A DNA stretch of 64,000 nucleotides from Microbacterium paraoxydans. Lineage in GTDB: Bacteria > Actinomycetota > Actinomycetes > Actinomycetales > Microbacteriaceae. The stretch lies in the NCBI RefSeq assembly GCF_019056515.1, contig NZ_CP064873.1, positions 620,001 through 684,000 on the forward strand, written 5' to 3'. Below are positions 55,634 to 64,000 of the stretch, in pieces (positions within the stretch are counted from its first letter, which is position 1; every line of letters begins with the position of its first letter). The position numbers and the translations under genes are program-made. The notes under the pieces were generated by a model. The model was not told the origin of the DNA. It ran no database searches and saw only the letters and a list, made by a program, of their open reading frames with translations.

Positions 55634-56935
55634 CTACGGCGTGAGGCGATGGACGTCGCGCGGGAACAGCGTCACCTCGCGGACGTTGGCCGCCTCGACC
55701 AGGCGGCCCACCCAGCGCTCCAGTCCGATGGCGAAGCCGCCGTGGAGAGGCATCCCGTGCGCGAATGCCTCCAGGTAGCCGGCGTACGCCGAGGGCGATT
55801 CTCCTCGCGCCTCGATCGCGGCGACGACCTCGCTGTGCCGATGCAGACGCTGTCCACCGGTCACGAGCTCCAGGCCGCGGAACAGGAGGTCGAAGCTGTT
55901 GCTCCCCTCCGCGTCGTCAGCCTGCGGATGCGTGTAGAACGGGCGCTTGCGCATCGGGTAGCCCTCGACGGCCAACACGTCGCTGCCGAACTCCTCCTTC
56001 GCCCATGCCCCGAGCGCCCGCTCGTGCGCCGGGGAGAGGTCGGGCTCGTCGGCCGGAGCACCGACCCGGCGCAGCGCGTCGCGGAAGTGCACGACGGGGA
56101 TGTCCTCGGGGATGACGGGGAGCGTCACGTCGAGCAGCGCGAGCTCTTCCGCGGCGTCGGCGCGGATGCCGTCGAGCATGCCGCGCAGCACGTCGCCGAG
56201 GAGGCGCAGGACGTCGCGGTGGTCGCGGATGAACCCGAGCTCGACGTCCAGCGACACGTACTCGGACAGATGCCGCACGGTGTCGTGGGGCTCGGCTCGG
56301 AAGACCGGCCCCACCTCGTAGACGCGTTCGAACACGCCGACGAGCTGCTGCTTGTAGAACTGGGGGCTCTGCGCGAGGTACCCGGTCCTGCCGAAGTAGT
56401 CGACGGGGAACACGTTCGCCCCTGACTCGGTCACGGTGTCGACGATCTTCGGGGTCTGCACCTCGGTGAAGTCCGCGGCGTCGAGCACCCGGCGGAACGC
56501 GCGCACGCTCGCCGCGGCGATCTGCCAGGTCGCGCGGCGTGCGGGATGACGCCAGGTCACCGCCGCGTGGTCGAGCAGAGTCGGCAGGCTCGTCTCGAGC
56601 GTCGGGCGCCACAGCTCCACGACCGGCGGTGCGGCCGGCTCCGACAGGCTCTCGATCTGCGGGTCGACGATCTCGACGCCGCCGGGGGCCTGCGGGTTCG
56701 CGGCGACGGTCCCCGTCACGCGGACCACTGTCTCCTCCGGAGGGAGGCCATCCGCTGGATGCTCGGCGGAACGGACCACGACCTGTGCGAGGCCCGAACG
56801 GTCGCGGATGATCAGGAAGGCGACGGTGGCGAGTTCCCTCCGGCGATGGACGTGACCGAGCAGGGTGACACGGCGGCCGGGGACGGCCTCGGCGAGCTCC
56901 GCGGCGAGAGTGCGGGCGGGGTCGGGTGTTCTCAT
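55634..56935 (-). CDS. aspS: Aspartyl-tRNA synthetase, archaeal/nondiscriminating type
   Basis: A 433-residue class II synthetase: OB-fold anticodon domain (RVTLLGHVHRRRELATVAFL), then a catalytic core with motif 2 FRAEPHDTVRHLSEYVSLDV and motif 3 GFAIGLERWVGRLV. It lacks the large GAD insertion of bacterial AspRS, so it belongs to the archaeal-type group annotated aspartate--tRNA(Asn) ligase. The ATG at 56935 follows GGAGGAGAA, which is paired in a sequestering hairpin of a T-box leader. It may be a second, regulated AspRS beside a housekeeping copy elsewhere. Confidence 0.92.
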   Translation of the reverse strand: MRTPDPARTLAAELAEAVPGRRVTLLGHVHRRRELATVAFLIIRDRSGLAQVVVRSAEHPADGLPPEETVVRVTGTVAANPQAPGGVEIVDPQIESLSEPAAPPVVELWRPTLETSLPTLLDHAAVTWRHPARRATWQIAAASVRAFRRVLDAADFTEVQTPKIVDTVTESGANVFPVDYFGRTGYLAQSPQFYKQQLVGVFERVYEVGPVFRAEPHDTVRHLSEYVSLDVELGFIRDHRDVLRLLGDVLRGMLDGIRADAAEELALLDVTLPVIPEDIPVVHFRDALRRVGAPADEPDLSPAHERALGAWAKEEFGSDVLAVEGYPMRKRPFYTHPQADDAEGSNSFDLLFRGLELVTGGQRLHRHSEVVAAIEARGESPSAYAGYLEAFAHGMPLHGGFAIGLERWVGRLVEAANVREVTLFPRDVHRLTP

Positions 56936-57110
56936 TTCTCCTCCAGGTTGTGGGAGCCCTGGAGGTGTGGGCGGGGGCCAGATCGCGGTGCCACCACACC
57001 TTCGCCGGTGAGAAGCCGGCCTCTCGTCGGTACGCCGGACGCGCGGGGACCGCCTGCCCGGAGGCCGGGGGTCGTCACGCCCCGGCGGTCGCCGCGTCCA
57101 GTCTAGGGGC
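56936..57110 (-). promoter_or_regulatory. T-box riboswitch leader of aspS (translational type)
   Basis: On the minus strand, TGGTGGCACCGCGA (56996-56983) matches the T-box core; its TGGC can pair with the GCCA 3' end of tRNA-Asp or tRNA-Asn. Downstream, CCTCCAGG and CCTGGAGG form a hairpin that hides the aspS ribosome-binding site, as in actinobacterial translational T-boxes. Upstream, GACGCG and CGCGTC can close a short Stem I, and GTGACGACC within it offers a GAC (Asp) specifier. TAGACT near 57107 is a likely -10. Confidence 0.78.
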
Positions 57111-57160
57111 GTTCTCGGCAGATCCACAGAATCGCTCGGGCACCGTCTCGTACCCTGGAT

Positions 57161-57256
57161 TATCCAAGGGGAGTACTCCGACACGGTCGGGTCGTCATTA
57201 CGGATGCGTCTGCATCCCGGCCTACCGGTCCCGCTCGGGATGGGGAAGACTTTGGC
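57161..57256 (+). promoter_or_regulatory. yybP-ykoY manganese riboswitch upstream of terC
   Basis: CCAAGGGGAGTACTCC (57164-57179), GGTCGTCATTACGG-type central region (57190-57203) and GGGGAAGACTTTGG (57242-57255) match the conserved strands of yybP-ykoY Mn2+ riboswitches. The outer CCAAG pairs with CTTTGG to close P1. It precedes a terC-family gene, the usual target in actinobacteria. GGAG at 57279-57282 then serves the TTG start. Confidence 0.85.
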
Positions 57257-57289
57257 GCTGTTCCGTCACGCCCGAGTCTGGAGTATCCG

Positions 57290-58309
57290 TTGGAAATCAC
57301 CCCTTTGATCTGGGTCATCACGATCGCGGTCACCATCGCGTTCTTCGTGTACGAGTTCTTCGCGCACGTCCGCAAGCCGCACGAGCCGAGCATCGGCGAG
57401 TCCGCACGCTGGTCGATCTTCTACATCAGCCTCGCGCTGCTCTTCGGCGTGGGCATCGGCATGGTGTCCGGCTGGACCTACGGCGGCGAGTACTTCGCCG
57501 GCTACCTCACCGAGAAGGCGCTGTCGATCGACAACCTCTTCGTGTTCCTCATCGTGATGACGGGCTTCGCGGTGCCGAAGATCTATCAGCAGAAGGTGCT
57601 GATGATCGGCATCGTGATCGCGCTGATCCTCCGCGGCATCTTCATCGCCGTCGGTGCGACCCTCATCGAGAACTTCTCCTGGATCTTCTACGTCTTCGGC
57701 GCGCTGCTGCTCTTCCTCGCGTACCGCCAGGCCTTCAGCAGCCACGAGAGCAACCCCGCGAACGGCCGCTTCATGACGTTCGTCCGTCGTCACCTCCCCG
57801 TCAGCGAGGAGTACAACGGCGACAAGCTCACGGTCGTCCAGAAGGGCAAGCGCTACGTCACGCCGATGCTGCTGACGATCATCGCGATCGGCTTCATCGA
57901 CCTCGTCTTCGCCGTCGACTCGATCCCCGCCATCTACGGCCTCACCGACCAGGCGTACATCGTCTTCACCGCGAACGCGTTCGCGCTGATGGGGCTTCGG
58001 CAGCTGTACTTCCTCATCGGCGGGCTGCTGGAGCGCCTGGTGTACCTGGCCCAGGGCCTCGCCGTCATCCTCGCGTTCATCGGCGTGAAGCTCGTGCTGC
58101 ACGCCCTGCACGTCAACGAGGTGCCGTTCATCAACGGCGGTGAGCCGATGCTGTGGGCGCCCGAGATCCCGATCTGGTTCTCGCTGCTCTTCATCGCCGC
58201 GACCATCGCGGTCGCCACCGTCGCGAGCCTGATGAAGACGCGCCGGCACCGCAACGCCGTCTCTTCCTCGACCGATTCCACCCCCACCATCGACAAGGAG
58301 CACTCTTGA
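57290..58309 (+). CDS. TerC/Alx-family membrane protein, probable Mn2+ exporter
   Basis: A 339-residue protein with about nine transmembrane helices and TerC hallmarks: EKALSIDNLFVFLIVM and GFIDLVFAVDSIPAIYGLT, whose acidic residues in the membrane are thought to bind metal. KTRRHRNAV forms a cytoplasmic tail. The TTG at 57290 is used. The Mn riboswitch ahead of it supports a role in manganese export or homeostasis, as shown for related TerC/Alx/MeeF proteins. Confidence 0.93.
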   Translation: MEITPLIWVITIAVTIAFFVYEFFAHVRKPHEPSIGESARWSIFYISLALLFGVGIGMVSGWTYGGEYFAGYLTEKALSIDNLFVFLIVMTGFAVPKIYQQKVLMIGIVIALILRGIFIAVGATLIENFSWIFYVFGALLLFLAYRQAFSSHESNPANGRFMTFVRRHLPVSEEYNGDKLTVVQKGKRYVTPMLLTIIAIGFIDLVFAVDSIPAIYGLTDQAYIVFTANAFALMGLRQLYFLIGGLLERLVYLAQGLAVILAFIGVKLVLHALHVNEVPFINGGEPMLWAPEIPIWFSLLFIAATIAVATVASLMKTRRHRNAVSSSTDSTPTIDKEHS

Positions 58310-58349
58310 GCGCGCAGCGCTGTTCTGACTCTTCGGACTCTGACAGTAC

Positions 58350-58375
58350 GAGCACCCGGTTCATCCCGGGTGCTC
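58350..58375 (+). terminator. Hairpin between terC and the CBS-domain gene
   Basis: GAGCACCCGG (58350-58359) and CCGGGTGCTC (58366-58375) form a 10-bp perfect stem with a six-base loop. It lies 41 bases after the terC stop and just before the next start. Confidence 0.65.
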
Positions 58376-58403
58376 ACCCCGCCACCGAGGAGGTCGCCCG
58401 CTG

Positions 58404-59696
58404 ATGGGCGATCTGCTCTGGAACATCGCCCTCGTCCTGCTCTTCGTGCTGATCGGCGGTGTCTTCGCTGCGACGGAGATGGCCCTGGTCACGCTGCGTG
58501 AGAGCCAGCTCAACGCGATCGCCGCTCGCGGCCGTCGCGGAGCGAAGGTCGCCGCCCTGGCCCGCAACCCCAACACCTTCCTCTCGGCGGTGCAGATCGG
58601 CGTGACCGTGGCGGGCTTCGCGTCCGCCGCCTACGGCGCGACCTCGATCGCGCCGTCCGTCGCGCCGCTGCTGGAGGGCTGGGGTGTCGCGCCTCCGCTT
58701 GCGATGACGCTCGCCACGATCGTGCTGACGCTGATCATCGCGTACCTGTCGCTCGTGCTCGGCGAGCTCGTGCCGAAGCGGCTCGCGATCCAGCGCAACG
58801 CGCAGTTCGCGTACGCCGTGGCGCCGGCGCTGAACGGCTTCGCGACCGTCATGCGCCCGGTGATCTGGCTGCTGTCGGTCTCGACGAACGCCCTCGTCCG
58901 CGTGCTCGGCGGCGACCCGCACAAGACGAGCGACGAGCTCACCGACGAGGAGGTGCGCGACATCGTGGCGACCCACCAGGGCCTGCCCGACGACGAGCGC
59001 CGCATCCTCGACGACGTGCTCTCCCTGCGCGGACGTCAGGTGAGCGAGGTCATGCGCCCGCGTCCCGAGGTCGTGGCGCTCGACGAAGCGGCGACCGTGG
59101 GGGCGGCGATGGAGCAGGTCCGCGAGCTGCCCTTCTCCCGGTACCCCGTGTCCCAGACGTCGATCGACGACATCACCGGCTTCGTGCACGTGCGCGACCT
59201 CTTCGAGGCTGCGGCCGACGATCCGGAGCGTCCGCTGCAGGGGCTCGTCCGCGACATCCCCTACATCCCGTCCACCGCGCGGGTGTTGCCCACCCTCACC
59301 CGGATGCGGGCGGAGGGACACCACATCGCGGTCGTCGTGGACGAGTACGGCGGCACCGATGGTCTCGTCACGCTGGAGGACCTCGTGGAGGAGGTCGTCG
59401 GCGAGATCTTCGACGAGTATGACGCCGAGGTCTTCATCTCCGCTGACGACGGCTTGGACGGGCGCCTCAACCTGCAGGACTTCGAGGAGGCGACGGGGCT
59501 CGCGATGCCCCGGGGGTCTTCCGACACGATCGCGGGATTCGTCACCGAGCAGCTCGGCCGGCTCGCCGTGGTCGGCGACACCGTCGAGGTGCCGGGCGCG
59601 ACCATCCAGGTGGCCGAGGTCGATCGGCGGCGCATCGCGCGGGTGCGCGTCTCGATGCACACCGATCCGGGTGCCGAGCGGGGCACCGAGGACTGA
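58404..59696 (+). CDS. Hemolysin-C/CorC-family CNNM-type membrane protein with CBS domains
   Basis: A 430-residue protein: an N-terminal CNNM (DUF21) membrane domain with three to four helices ([32 protein letters not shown]), two CBS domains ([37 protein letters not shown]) and a C-terminal CorC_HlyC domain ([24 protein letters not shown]). These proteins are linked to magnesium, cobalt or sodium efflux. The hemolysin name is historical. Placement after the manganese-controlled terC gene suggests metal homeostasis. Confidence 0.92.
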   Translation: MGDLLWNIALVLLFVLIGGVFAATEMALVTLRESQLNAIAARGRRGAKVAALARNPNTFLSAVQIGVTVAGFASAAYGATSIAPSVAPLLEGWGVAPPLAMTLATIVLTLIIAYLSLVLGELVPKRLAIQRNAQFAYAVAPALNGFATVMRPVIWLLSVSTNALVRVLGGDPHKTSDELTDEEVRDIVATHQGLPDDERRILDDVLSLRGRQVSEVMRPRPEVVALDEAATVGAAMEQVRELPFSRYPVSQTSIDDITGFVHVRDLFEAAADDPERPLQGLVRDIPYIPSTARVLPTLTRMRAEGHHIAVVVDEYGGTDGLVTLEDLVEEVVGEIFDEYDAEVFISADDGLDGRLNLQDFEEATGLAMPRGSSDTIAGFVTEQLGRLAVVGDTVEVPGATIQVAEVDRRRIARVRVSMHTDPGAERGTED

Positions 59697-59720
59697 CGGG
59701 CAGCAGGGTGGCGGGGCGCG

Positions 59721-60623
59721 TCAGTCGCGCGCTCCGCTGCCCAGCTCGCGCAGTCCATCGCCGAGGACCTCGGTCAGGAGCTGGGCGTAGCGACCGTCGG
59801 GGTCCAGGTCCGGGTCGAACACGGTGATGCTCGCCCCGATGGCCTGCGGGGCGAGGGCGCGCAGGAGAGCGGTGAGTTCTGCGGCCCCGAGTCCGCCCGG
59901 GTCCGGGCTGTCGACGGCGGGCATCACCGACGGGTCGAGCACGTCGACGTCGAGCTGCAGCCAGTAGCGCCCGCCGGCGGACGCCGCGGCCTCGGCGGCG
60001 ACCGCGTCGGCTCCTCGTGCCAGGACGTCGGCCGCCGGCGTGACGCGCAGGAGGAGGCCGCGGACCTCCTCCTGCTCCTCGTCGTCGTCGCGATGCCCGA
60101 TGTGGGCCGTGCGTGCGGGGGAGAAGTACGGCGCGAGTCCGTCGATGTCGGCGATCGCCGGCCAGTGCTCGCCGACGGCTGCCGCCAGCGCTTCGCCGGC
60201 CACGCTCGCGCACTCGTCGCTGTTGCCCGGGTGGCGGAAGTCGGTGTGCCCGTCGATGTGCACGAGGCCCGCGCCTCCACGGCGCTTCACGGCGATCCCG
60301 GCGCCGACGAGGATGCCGCAGTCGCCCCCGATCACGAGCGGGGCGCGGCCCTCGTCGAGGACCTCGCCGATGCGCGAAGCCAGGCGGAGGGAGTGGTCGA
60401 CGAAAGCGGCCTCGTTCCGCACCCGGCCGGCGGGCCGCGTGGCGTCGTCGTCCACGTAGCGTCCGGCGAGCACGATGCCGCCGTCGCTCGCGCCCTGATC
60501 GGTGAAGCGCCGGAACAGCCCCGCCTCCCGGAACGCCTCCGGCGCCTTCGCGGAGCCGGGCACGCTGCCGGGCTCCGGTGGGCGCAGGCCGAGGTTGCTG
60601 GGGGCCGACAGCAGAGTGATCAT
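59721..60623 (-). CDS. Arginase/agmatinase-family ureohydrolase
   Basis: A 300-residue enzyme with the binuclear manganese ligands in [23 protein letters not shown] and [24 protein letters not shown], all three family signatures. Arginase hydrolyses L-arginine to ornithine and urea; specificity within the family cannot be settled. The ATG at 60623 begins directly at [12 protein letters not shown]; upstream codons lie in the next gene's 3' end. The neighbouring membrane gene ends 38 bases upstream on the same strand. Confidence 0.9.
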   Translation of the reverse strand: MITLLSAPSNLGLRPPEPGSVPGSAKAPEAFREAGLFRRFTDQGASDGGIVLAGRYVDDDATRPAGRVRNEAAFVDHSLRLASRIGEVLDEGRAPLVIGGDCGILVGAGIAVKRRGGAGLVHIDGHTDFRHPGNSDECASVAGEALAAAVGEHWPAIADIDGLAPYFSPARTAHIGHRDDDEEQEEVRGLLLRVTPAADVLARGADAVAAEAAASAGGRYWLQLDVDVLDPSVMPAVDSPDPGGLGAAELTALLRALAPQAIGASITVFDPDLDPDGRYAQLLTEVLGDGLRELGSGARD

Positions 60624-60661
60624 GCGCTCATCCTGCCGCGGGCGTCCGACATCGCCTCCGC

Positions 60662-61204
60662 TCAGCGGATGGCGTAGACGGCGCTCCCCACGATCACCGC
60701 GATGACGGTCGTCCAGCCGATGATCGCGACGGCCTGCCACACGAGGATGCGCCCCTTGCCGATGCCGGACGCGGCGAGCATGGTGGCGGTGAAGTGCGTC
60801 GGCAGCAGCAGCGGTCCCAGCAGGCTCACCCCAGGCACGCCGTAGCGCTCGAACGCGCGCTGGAACTTCTCGCGGCGGGCGGAGCCGCGTCCGGTCTCCG
60901 CCGGGACGCCGTCGGCCTCCCGGCTCGTCCCGCCGCCCACCGTCACCGGCTGCTTCGCCCGCGAGCGGTCCACGATGGCCCGGCGGGCGCCCGCGCTGGC
61001 CAGCACCAGGATCGCGACGCAGAGGAAGTTGCCGACCATCGCGGCGATGGCCGCGACCACGGGCGGGATGCCGCCGAGGATGCCGATGCTCGCGGCACCC
61101 TCGCCTTCGACGAACGGCACCGCTCCGGCGAGGGCGACGATGAGGGGCTGGACGAGGTCGGGGACCTGGGCGACGAGGGTCTGGAAGGTCTCGATGAGGT
61201 TCAT
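60662..61204 (-). CDS. Small multi-drug export family membrane protein
   Basis: A 180-residue membrane protein with hydrophobic helices near residues 20-35, 45-70, 125-145 and 155-178 and the family start PLIVALAGAVPFVEGEGAAS, as in PF06695 small multi-drug export proteins. The central loop is charged and hydrophilic (RSRAKQPVTVGGG). The family name is not backed by transport data that I can point to. The ATG at 61204 is chosen; it sits upstream of arginase on the same strand. Confidence 0.82.
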   Translation of the reverse strand: MNLIETFQTLVAQVPDLVQPLIVALAGAVPFVEGEGAASIGILGGIPPVVAAIAAMVGNFLCVAILVLASAGARRAIVDRSRAKQPVTVGGGTSREADGVPAETGRGSARREKFQRAFERYGVPGVSLLGPLLLPTHFTATMLAASGIGKGRILVWQAVAIIGWTTVIAVIVGSAVYAIR

Positions 61205-61361
61205 GGGGGAAGCTCCGGGTGTCGGTGCAGACGGTCTCTCCGTCGCGATGACCCCAGTCCAGTCGATGGCGGCCCGAGGCGGCAGTGCCGCCGCGTCATC
61301 GCTCTCCGTGCGGTTCGCACCCGGATCCCGTGACATGTGTCACGCCTCTATCGTGGGGAGC

Positions 61362-62555
61362 GTGAGCAGTCCTTCCCCCGCTTTCTCCGATCCCGGTCCC
61401 GGTGCCCGCCAGCTCGCGCGGGGCATCACCGCCACCTGGTGGTACACGGTCGGCGGGGTGGTCTTCATCGAGCTCATGCTGGTGGCCGCCTGGCTGGGCA
61501 TCGCCGTGGCACTGGATCGCTCGGGAGTCGCGCTGCTCGTCGTGGGGGTCGGCGGGGTGCTCTGGGCGGCGTCGACCATCCTGCTGCTGGTCGACTACCG
61601 TCATCGCGTCGACGCCGGCCCCGGGGTGGGCTGGGTGCGCTTGGCCGTGCCGACCGTCGTCGCCCTGATCTACGGCGGCGCGGCGGGGGCTCTGGTCGGC
61701 AGTTGGCAGCTCGCCGCGATGCCGGTGGTGCAGGTCTTCGTGCTGGTGAGCTGGCCCCGCGGGATCCGGGTGCGTGTGGCCGTGGCGGCGACGGTCGTGC
61801 TCGTCGCTCTCGCGCTGCTCGACTCGACCACCCCCCTCGGCTCCGAGGTCCCGGTGTGGGTGCCGGTGCTCTACGGAGTCATGCTGCCCGGGATGACCGT
61901 GAGCTCGCTGTGGTGGTGGGACGTGCTCGTGGCCCTCGATCGGGCACGCACCTCGGAGGCGCGACTGGCGGCGACGCAGGAGCGCCTGCGCGTGGCGACC
62001 GACGTGCACGACCTCCAGGGGCATCATCTCCAGGTGATCGCCCTGCAGCTCGAACTGGCGGAGCGCCTGCCGCCGACCGACCCGGCCGCCGGGATGGAGC
62101 AGCTCCGCGCCGCGAGGGCGAGCGTCGACGACGCGCGGCAGGGCACCAGGGACCTCGCCACGCGGTTCCGGTCCGTGCCCCTCGGCGACGAGCTGGCGAA
62201 CGCCCGAGACCTGCTCGTGGCGGCAGGACTGACGGTGGAGGCGCGGATCCATCCCCATGCGGACGCGGCGCCCGCGGCCGACCTCGGCCCCGTGATCCGG
62301 GAGACGACCACGAACGTCCTGCGGCACGGACGCGGCGGTCGCGCGCGCCTGATCCTCGACCGGACGGCGGACGCCTGGCGGTACGAGGTCGCCAACGACG
62401 CCGACCCCACGGCCGAGGACGGGGCGGGCGGCTCCGGGCTCGAGGGCGTCCGCCGACGGATCGGCGAGGCGGGCGGCACGTTCGAGCAGCGGCGAGACGC
62501 CGACGAGTTCGTCGTGACGGTCACCGTGCCCGCGCGGGCGGAGATCGTCCGATGA
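61362..62555 (+). CDS. Sensor histidine kinase (HisKA_3/NarX-DesK type)
   Basis: A 397-residue kinase with about six transmembrane helices (residues 25-180) and little extracellular loop. The dimerisation box ATDVHDLQGHHLQVIALQLE carries the phospho-accepting H216, and an HATPase domain has IRETTTNVLRHG (N box) and GSGLEGVRRRI (G box). The GTG at 61362 follows GGGGAGC. It overlaps the response regulator by four bases. The stimulus is unknown; intramembrane sensing of DesK type is likely. Confidence 0.92.
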   Translation: MSSPSPAFSDPGPGARQLARGITATWWYTVGGVVFIELMLVAAWLGIAVALDRSGVALLVVGVGGVLWAASTILLLVDYRHRVDAGPGVGWVRLAVPTVVALIYGGAAGALVGSWQLAAMPVVQVFVLVSWPRGIRVRVAVAATVVLVALALLDSTTPLGSEVPVWVPVLYGVMLPGMTVSSLWWWDVLVALDRARTSEARLAATQERLRVATDVHDLQGHHLQVIALQLELAERLPPTDPAAGMEQLRAARASVDDARQGTRDLATRFRSVPLGDELANARDLLVAAGLTVEARIHPHADAAPAADLGPVIRETTTNVLRHGRGGRARLILDRTADAWRYEVANDADPTAEDGAGGSGLEGVRRRIGEAGGTFEQRRDADEFVVTVTVPARAEIVR

Positions 62556-63154
62556 TCCGGGTGCTGCTCGCCGACGACGAGGGCATGATCCGCTCCGCGC
62601 TCGCCGCCCTGCTGCGTCTCGAGGCCGACATCGACGTCGTCGCGGAGTGCGCGGACGGCGAGGAGGCCGTCGCCGCCGCCGTCCGGCTCGAACCCGACGT
62701 ATGCCTGCTCGATCTGGAGATGCCGGGACTCGACGGTGTGCAGGTCGCCGAGAGGCTCAACCGCACGATCGCCACCCGCTGCATCGTCGTCACCCGGCAC
62801 GCCCGCCCCGGAGTGCTCCGGCGGGCGCTCGCCTCCGGCGTCTCCGGGTTCGTGCCCAAGTCGCGAGGTGCGGACGAGCTCGCCGCGATCATCCGCCGCG
62901 TCGCGGCCGGCGCCCGGTACGTCGACCCGGAGATCGCCGCGGATGCGCTGAGCGACGAGCGGTCGCCGCTCACCGATCGGGAGCTGGATGTGCTCCGCGC
63001 CGGGCGTCGCGGGGAGACCACGGGACAGATCGCCCGGGCGCTCGCGCTGGCGCCGGGGACGGTGCGCAACCACATCTCCGTCATCCTCGGGAAGCTCTCG
63101 GTGAGCACGCGTCAGCAGGCCGTGCTCGTCGCCGAGGAGCGCGGCTGGATCTGA
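62552..63154 (+). CDS. NarL/LuxR-type response regulator
   Basis: A 200-residue regulator. The receiver domain has LLADDEGMIRSAL, phospho-acceptor D54 in VCLLDLEMPGLDG and a lysine in GFVPKS. The C-terminal LuxR HTH reads PLTDRELDVLRAGRRGETTG then IARALALAPGTVRNHISVIL. It is translationally coupled to the kinase gene (ATGA). The targets are unknown; the adjacent small export gene is divergent from the kinase and is a candidate. Confidence 0.95.
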   Translation: MIRVLLADDEGMIRSALAALLRLEADIDVVAECADGEEAVAAAVRLEPDVCLLDLEMPGLDGVQVAERLNRTIATRCIVVTRHARPGVLRRALASGVSGFVPKSRGADELAAIIRRVAAGARYVDPEIAADALSDERSPLTDRELDVLRAGRRGETTGQIARALALAPGTVRNHISVILGKLSVSTRQQAVLVAEERGWI

Positions 63155-63229
63155 CCGTCGTCACGCGTCCGTTTCGGTCGTCACGGCCTGCGAGAATGGA
63201 GGCGCCGAGTCCCGAGCCGAGGAGCACAC

Positions 63230-64000
63230 GTGCCGTTCATCTCCACCCGCGGCGGCATGCAGCCGCAGTCGTTCAGCGAGACGCTGCTGGAGGGCCTGGC
63301 GCCCGACGGCGGTCTGGCCGTCCCCGACGCCATGCCCGAGGTCGACGGCGAGACGCTCGAGCGCTGGCGGGCCCTGACCTATCCGCAGCTGGCGACCGAG
63401 GTGCTCGGCCTCTTCGCGACCGACATCCCGCGGGAGGACCTCGCCCGGATGACGGCGGCGGCGTATGCGGACTTCCCGGACGGCGTCGTCCCGCTGCGTC
63501 GCGTGGACGACGACCTCACGCTGGTCGGCCTCTCCGAGGGCCCGACGCTGGCGTTCAAGGACATGGCCATGCAGTTCCTCGGGCAGGTGCTGGAGTACAC
63601 GCTCGAGCGCCAGGGCTCGGTCCTCAATATCCTCGGTGCCACGTCTGGTGACACCGGCTCGGCCGCGGAGCACGCCCTGCGCGGCAAGGAGCGCGTCGCG
63701 GTGTTCATGCTGTCGCCGCAGGGCCGGATGAGCGCGTTCCAGCGGGCGCAGATGTTCTCGCTCGACGACGCGAACGTGCACAACATCGCGGTGGAGGGCG
63801 TCTTCGACGACTGCCAGAACCTCGTGAAGAAGCTCGCCGGCGACCTCGACTTCAAGCGCGCTCAGCACCTGGGCGCTGTGAACTCGATCAACCTCGCCCG
63901 CATCACCGCGCAGACGGTCTACTACTTCTGGGCGTGGCTGCGCGCAACCGACGCCGGCGGCTGGGCCGAGGTGTCGTTCACCGTCCCCTCGGGGAACTTC
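63230..64000 (+). CDS. thrC: Threonine synthase, 3' truncated by window edge
   Basis: The first 257 residues of a PLP enzyme that converts O-phospho-L-homoserine to L-threonine. MPFISTRGGMQPQSFSETLL is the typical N-terminus. K110 in PTLAFKDMAMQFLGQVLE is the PLP lysine, and GATSGDTGSAAEHALRGK holds the phosphate-binding loop. The GTG at 63230 follows GAGGAG. The sequence pattern (long form with DDCQNLVKKLAGDLDFKRA) is that of the fungal/enterobacterial-like class of threonine synthases. The frame is open at the window end. Confidence 0.95.
   Translation, partial: MPFISTRGGMQPQSFSETLLEGLAPDGGLAVPDAMPEVDGETLERWRALTYPQLATEVLGLFATDIPREDLARMTAAAYADFPDGVVPLRRVDDDLTLVGLSEGPTLAFKDMAMQFLGQVLEYTLERQGSVLNILGATSGDTGSAAEHALRGKERVAVFMLSPQGRMSAFQRAQMFSLDDANVHNIAVEGVFDDCQNLVKKLAGDLDFKRAQHLGAVNSINLARITAQTVYYFWAWLRATDAGGWAEVSFTVPSGNF

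Overview
The window reads as a chromosome segment of a high-GC actinobacterium, most likely a Microbacterium-type member of the Microbacteriaceae. The signs are GC-rich codons, frequent GTG and TTG starts, near-leaderless promoters, a DUF1206 membrane protein, SufS-SufU, an archaeal-type AspRS behind a T-box, and a TerC gene behind a manganese riboswitch. The genus is an inference from gene content only.

Layout. Positions 1-20376 are ordinary chromosome: an AraC regulator fragment, a GyrI-like protein, DUF1206, sufSU, a reductase, a GntR regulator, a small envelope operon in which a HELAH-motif protein carries a frameshift, tRNA-Arg(ACG), a LysR/flavoprotein pair, L-serine dehydratase, a TetR-controlled ABC exporter, the helicase HrpB, a flotillin and a MarR regulator. 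Two intergenic palindromes of exactly 86 bp each (2257-2342 and 13875-13960) share the same arm sequence and form a repeat family.

Positions 20571-42739 look like one Tn7-like transposon. Genes tnsA-tnsB-tnsC-tniQ lie at the left. TGTC-type ends align in inverted orientation, internal transposase-binding-like repeats are present, and an AAGGG duplication flanks the element, one base off at the left. The cargo is a defence island: an MbcA/ParS-like protein, a PIN-like protein convergent with a HEPN protein, a RES-domain protein, a 1293-residue Cap4-nuclease/STAND NTPase of Avs type, a gene of unknown function cut by a fresh ISL3-family insertion with an 8-bp target duplication, and McrB-McrC.

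Positions 42740-51404 are a second accessory block: an 812-residue PD-(D/E)XK-like protein, a 468-residue unknown, a truncated paralogue of the IS-interrupted gene, a SIR2-like remnant, and a compact ubiquitin-like module. That module has an HTH/ImmA-IrrE pair divergent from a ubiquitin-like protein, an E1-like ThiF protein and a DUF6527-like zinc protein, with a perfect palindromic operator between the two arms. The block ends in a remnant of a sodium:alanine symporter gene.

Positions 51553-64000 return to chromosome: alcohol dehydrogenase, a TetR/DUF1304/oxidoreductase unit with a clear operator, GntR, AspRS with a translational T-box, TerC with a Mn riboswitch, a CBS-domain transporter-like protein, arginase, a small export protein, a two-component system, and the start of threonine synthase.

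The most interesting material is the pair of adjacent defence blocks: the Tn7-like element with its definable ends, and the ubiquitin-like/E1/DUF6527 module whose ubiquitin-like protein has no Gly-Gly tail.
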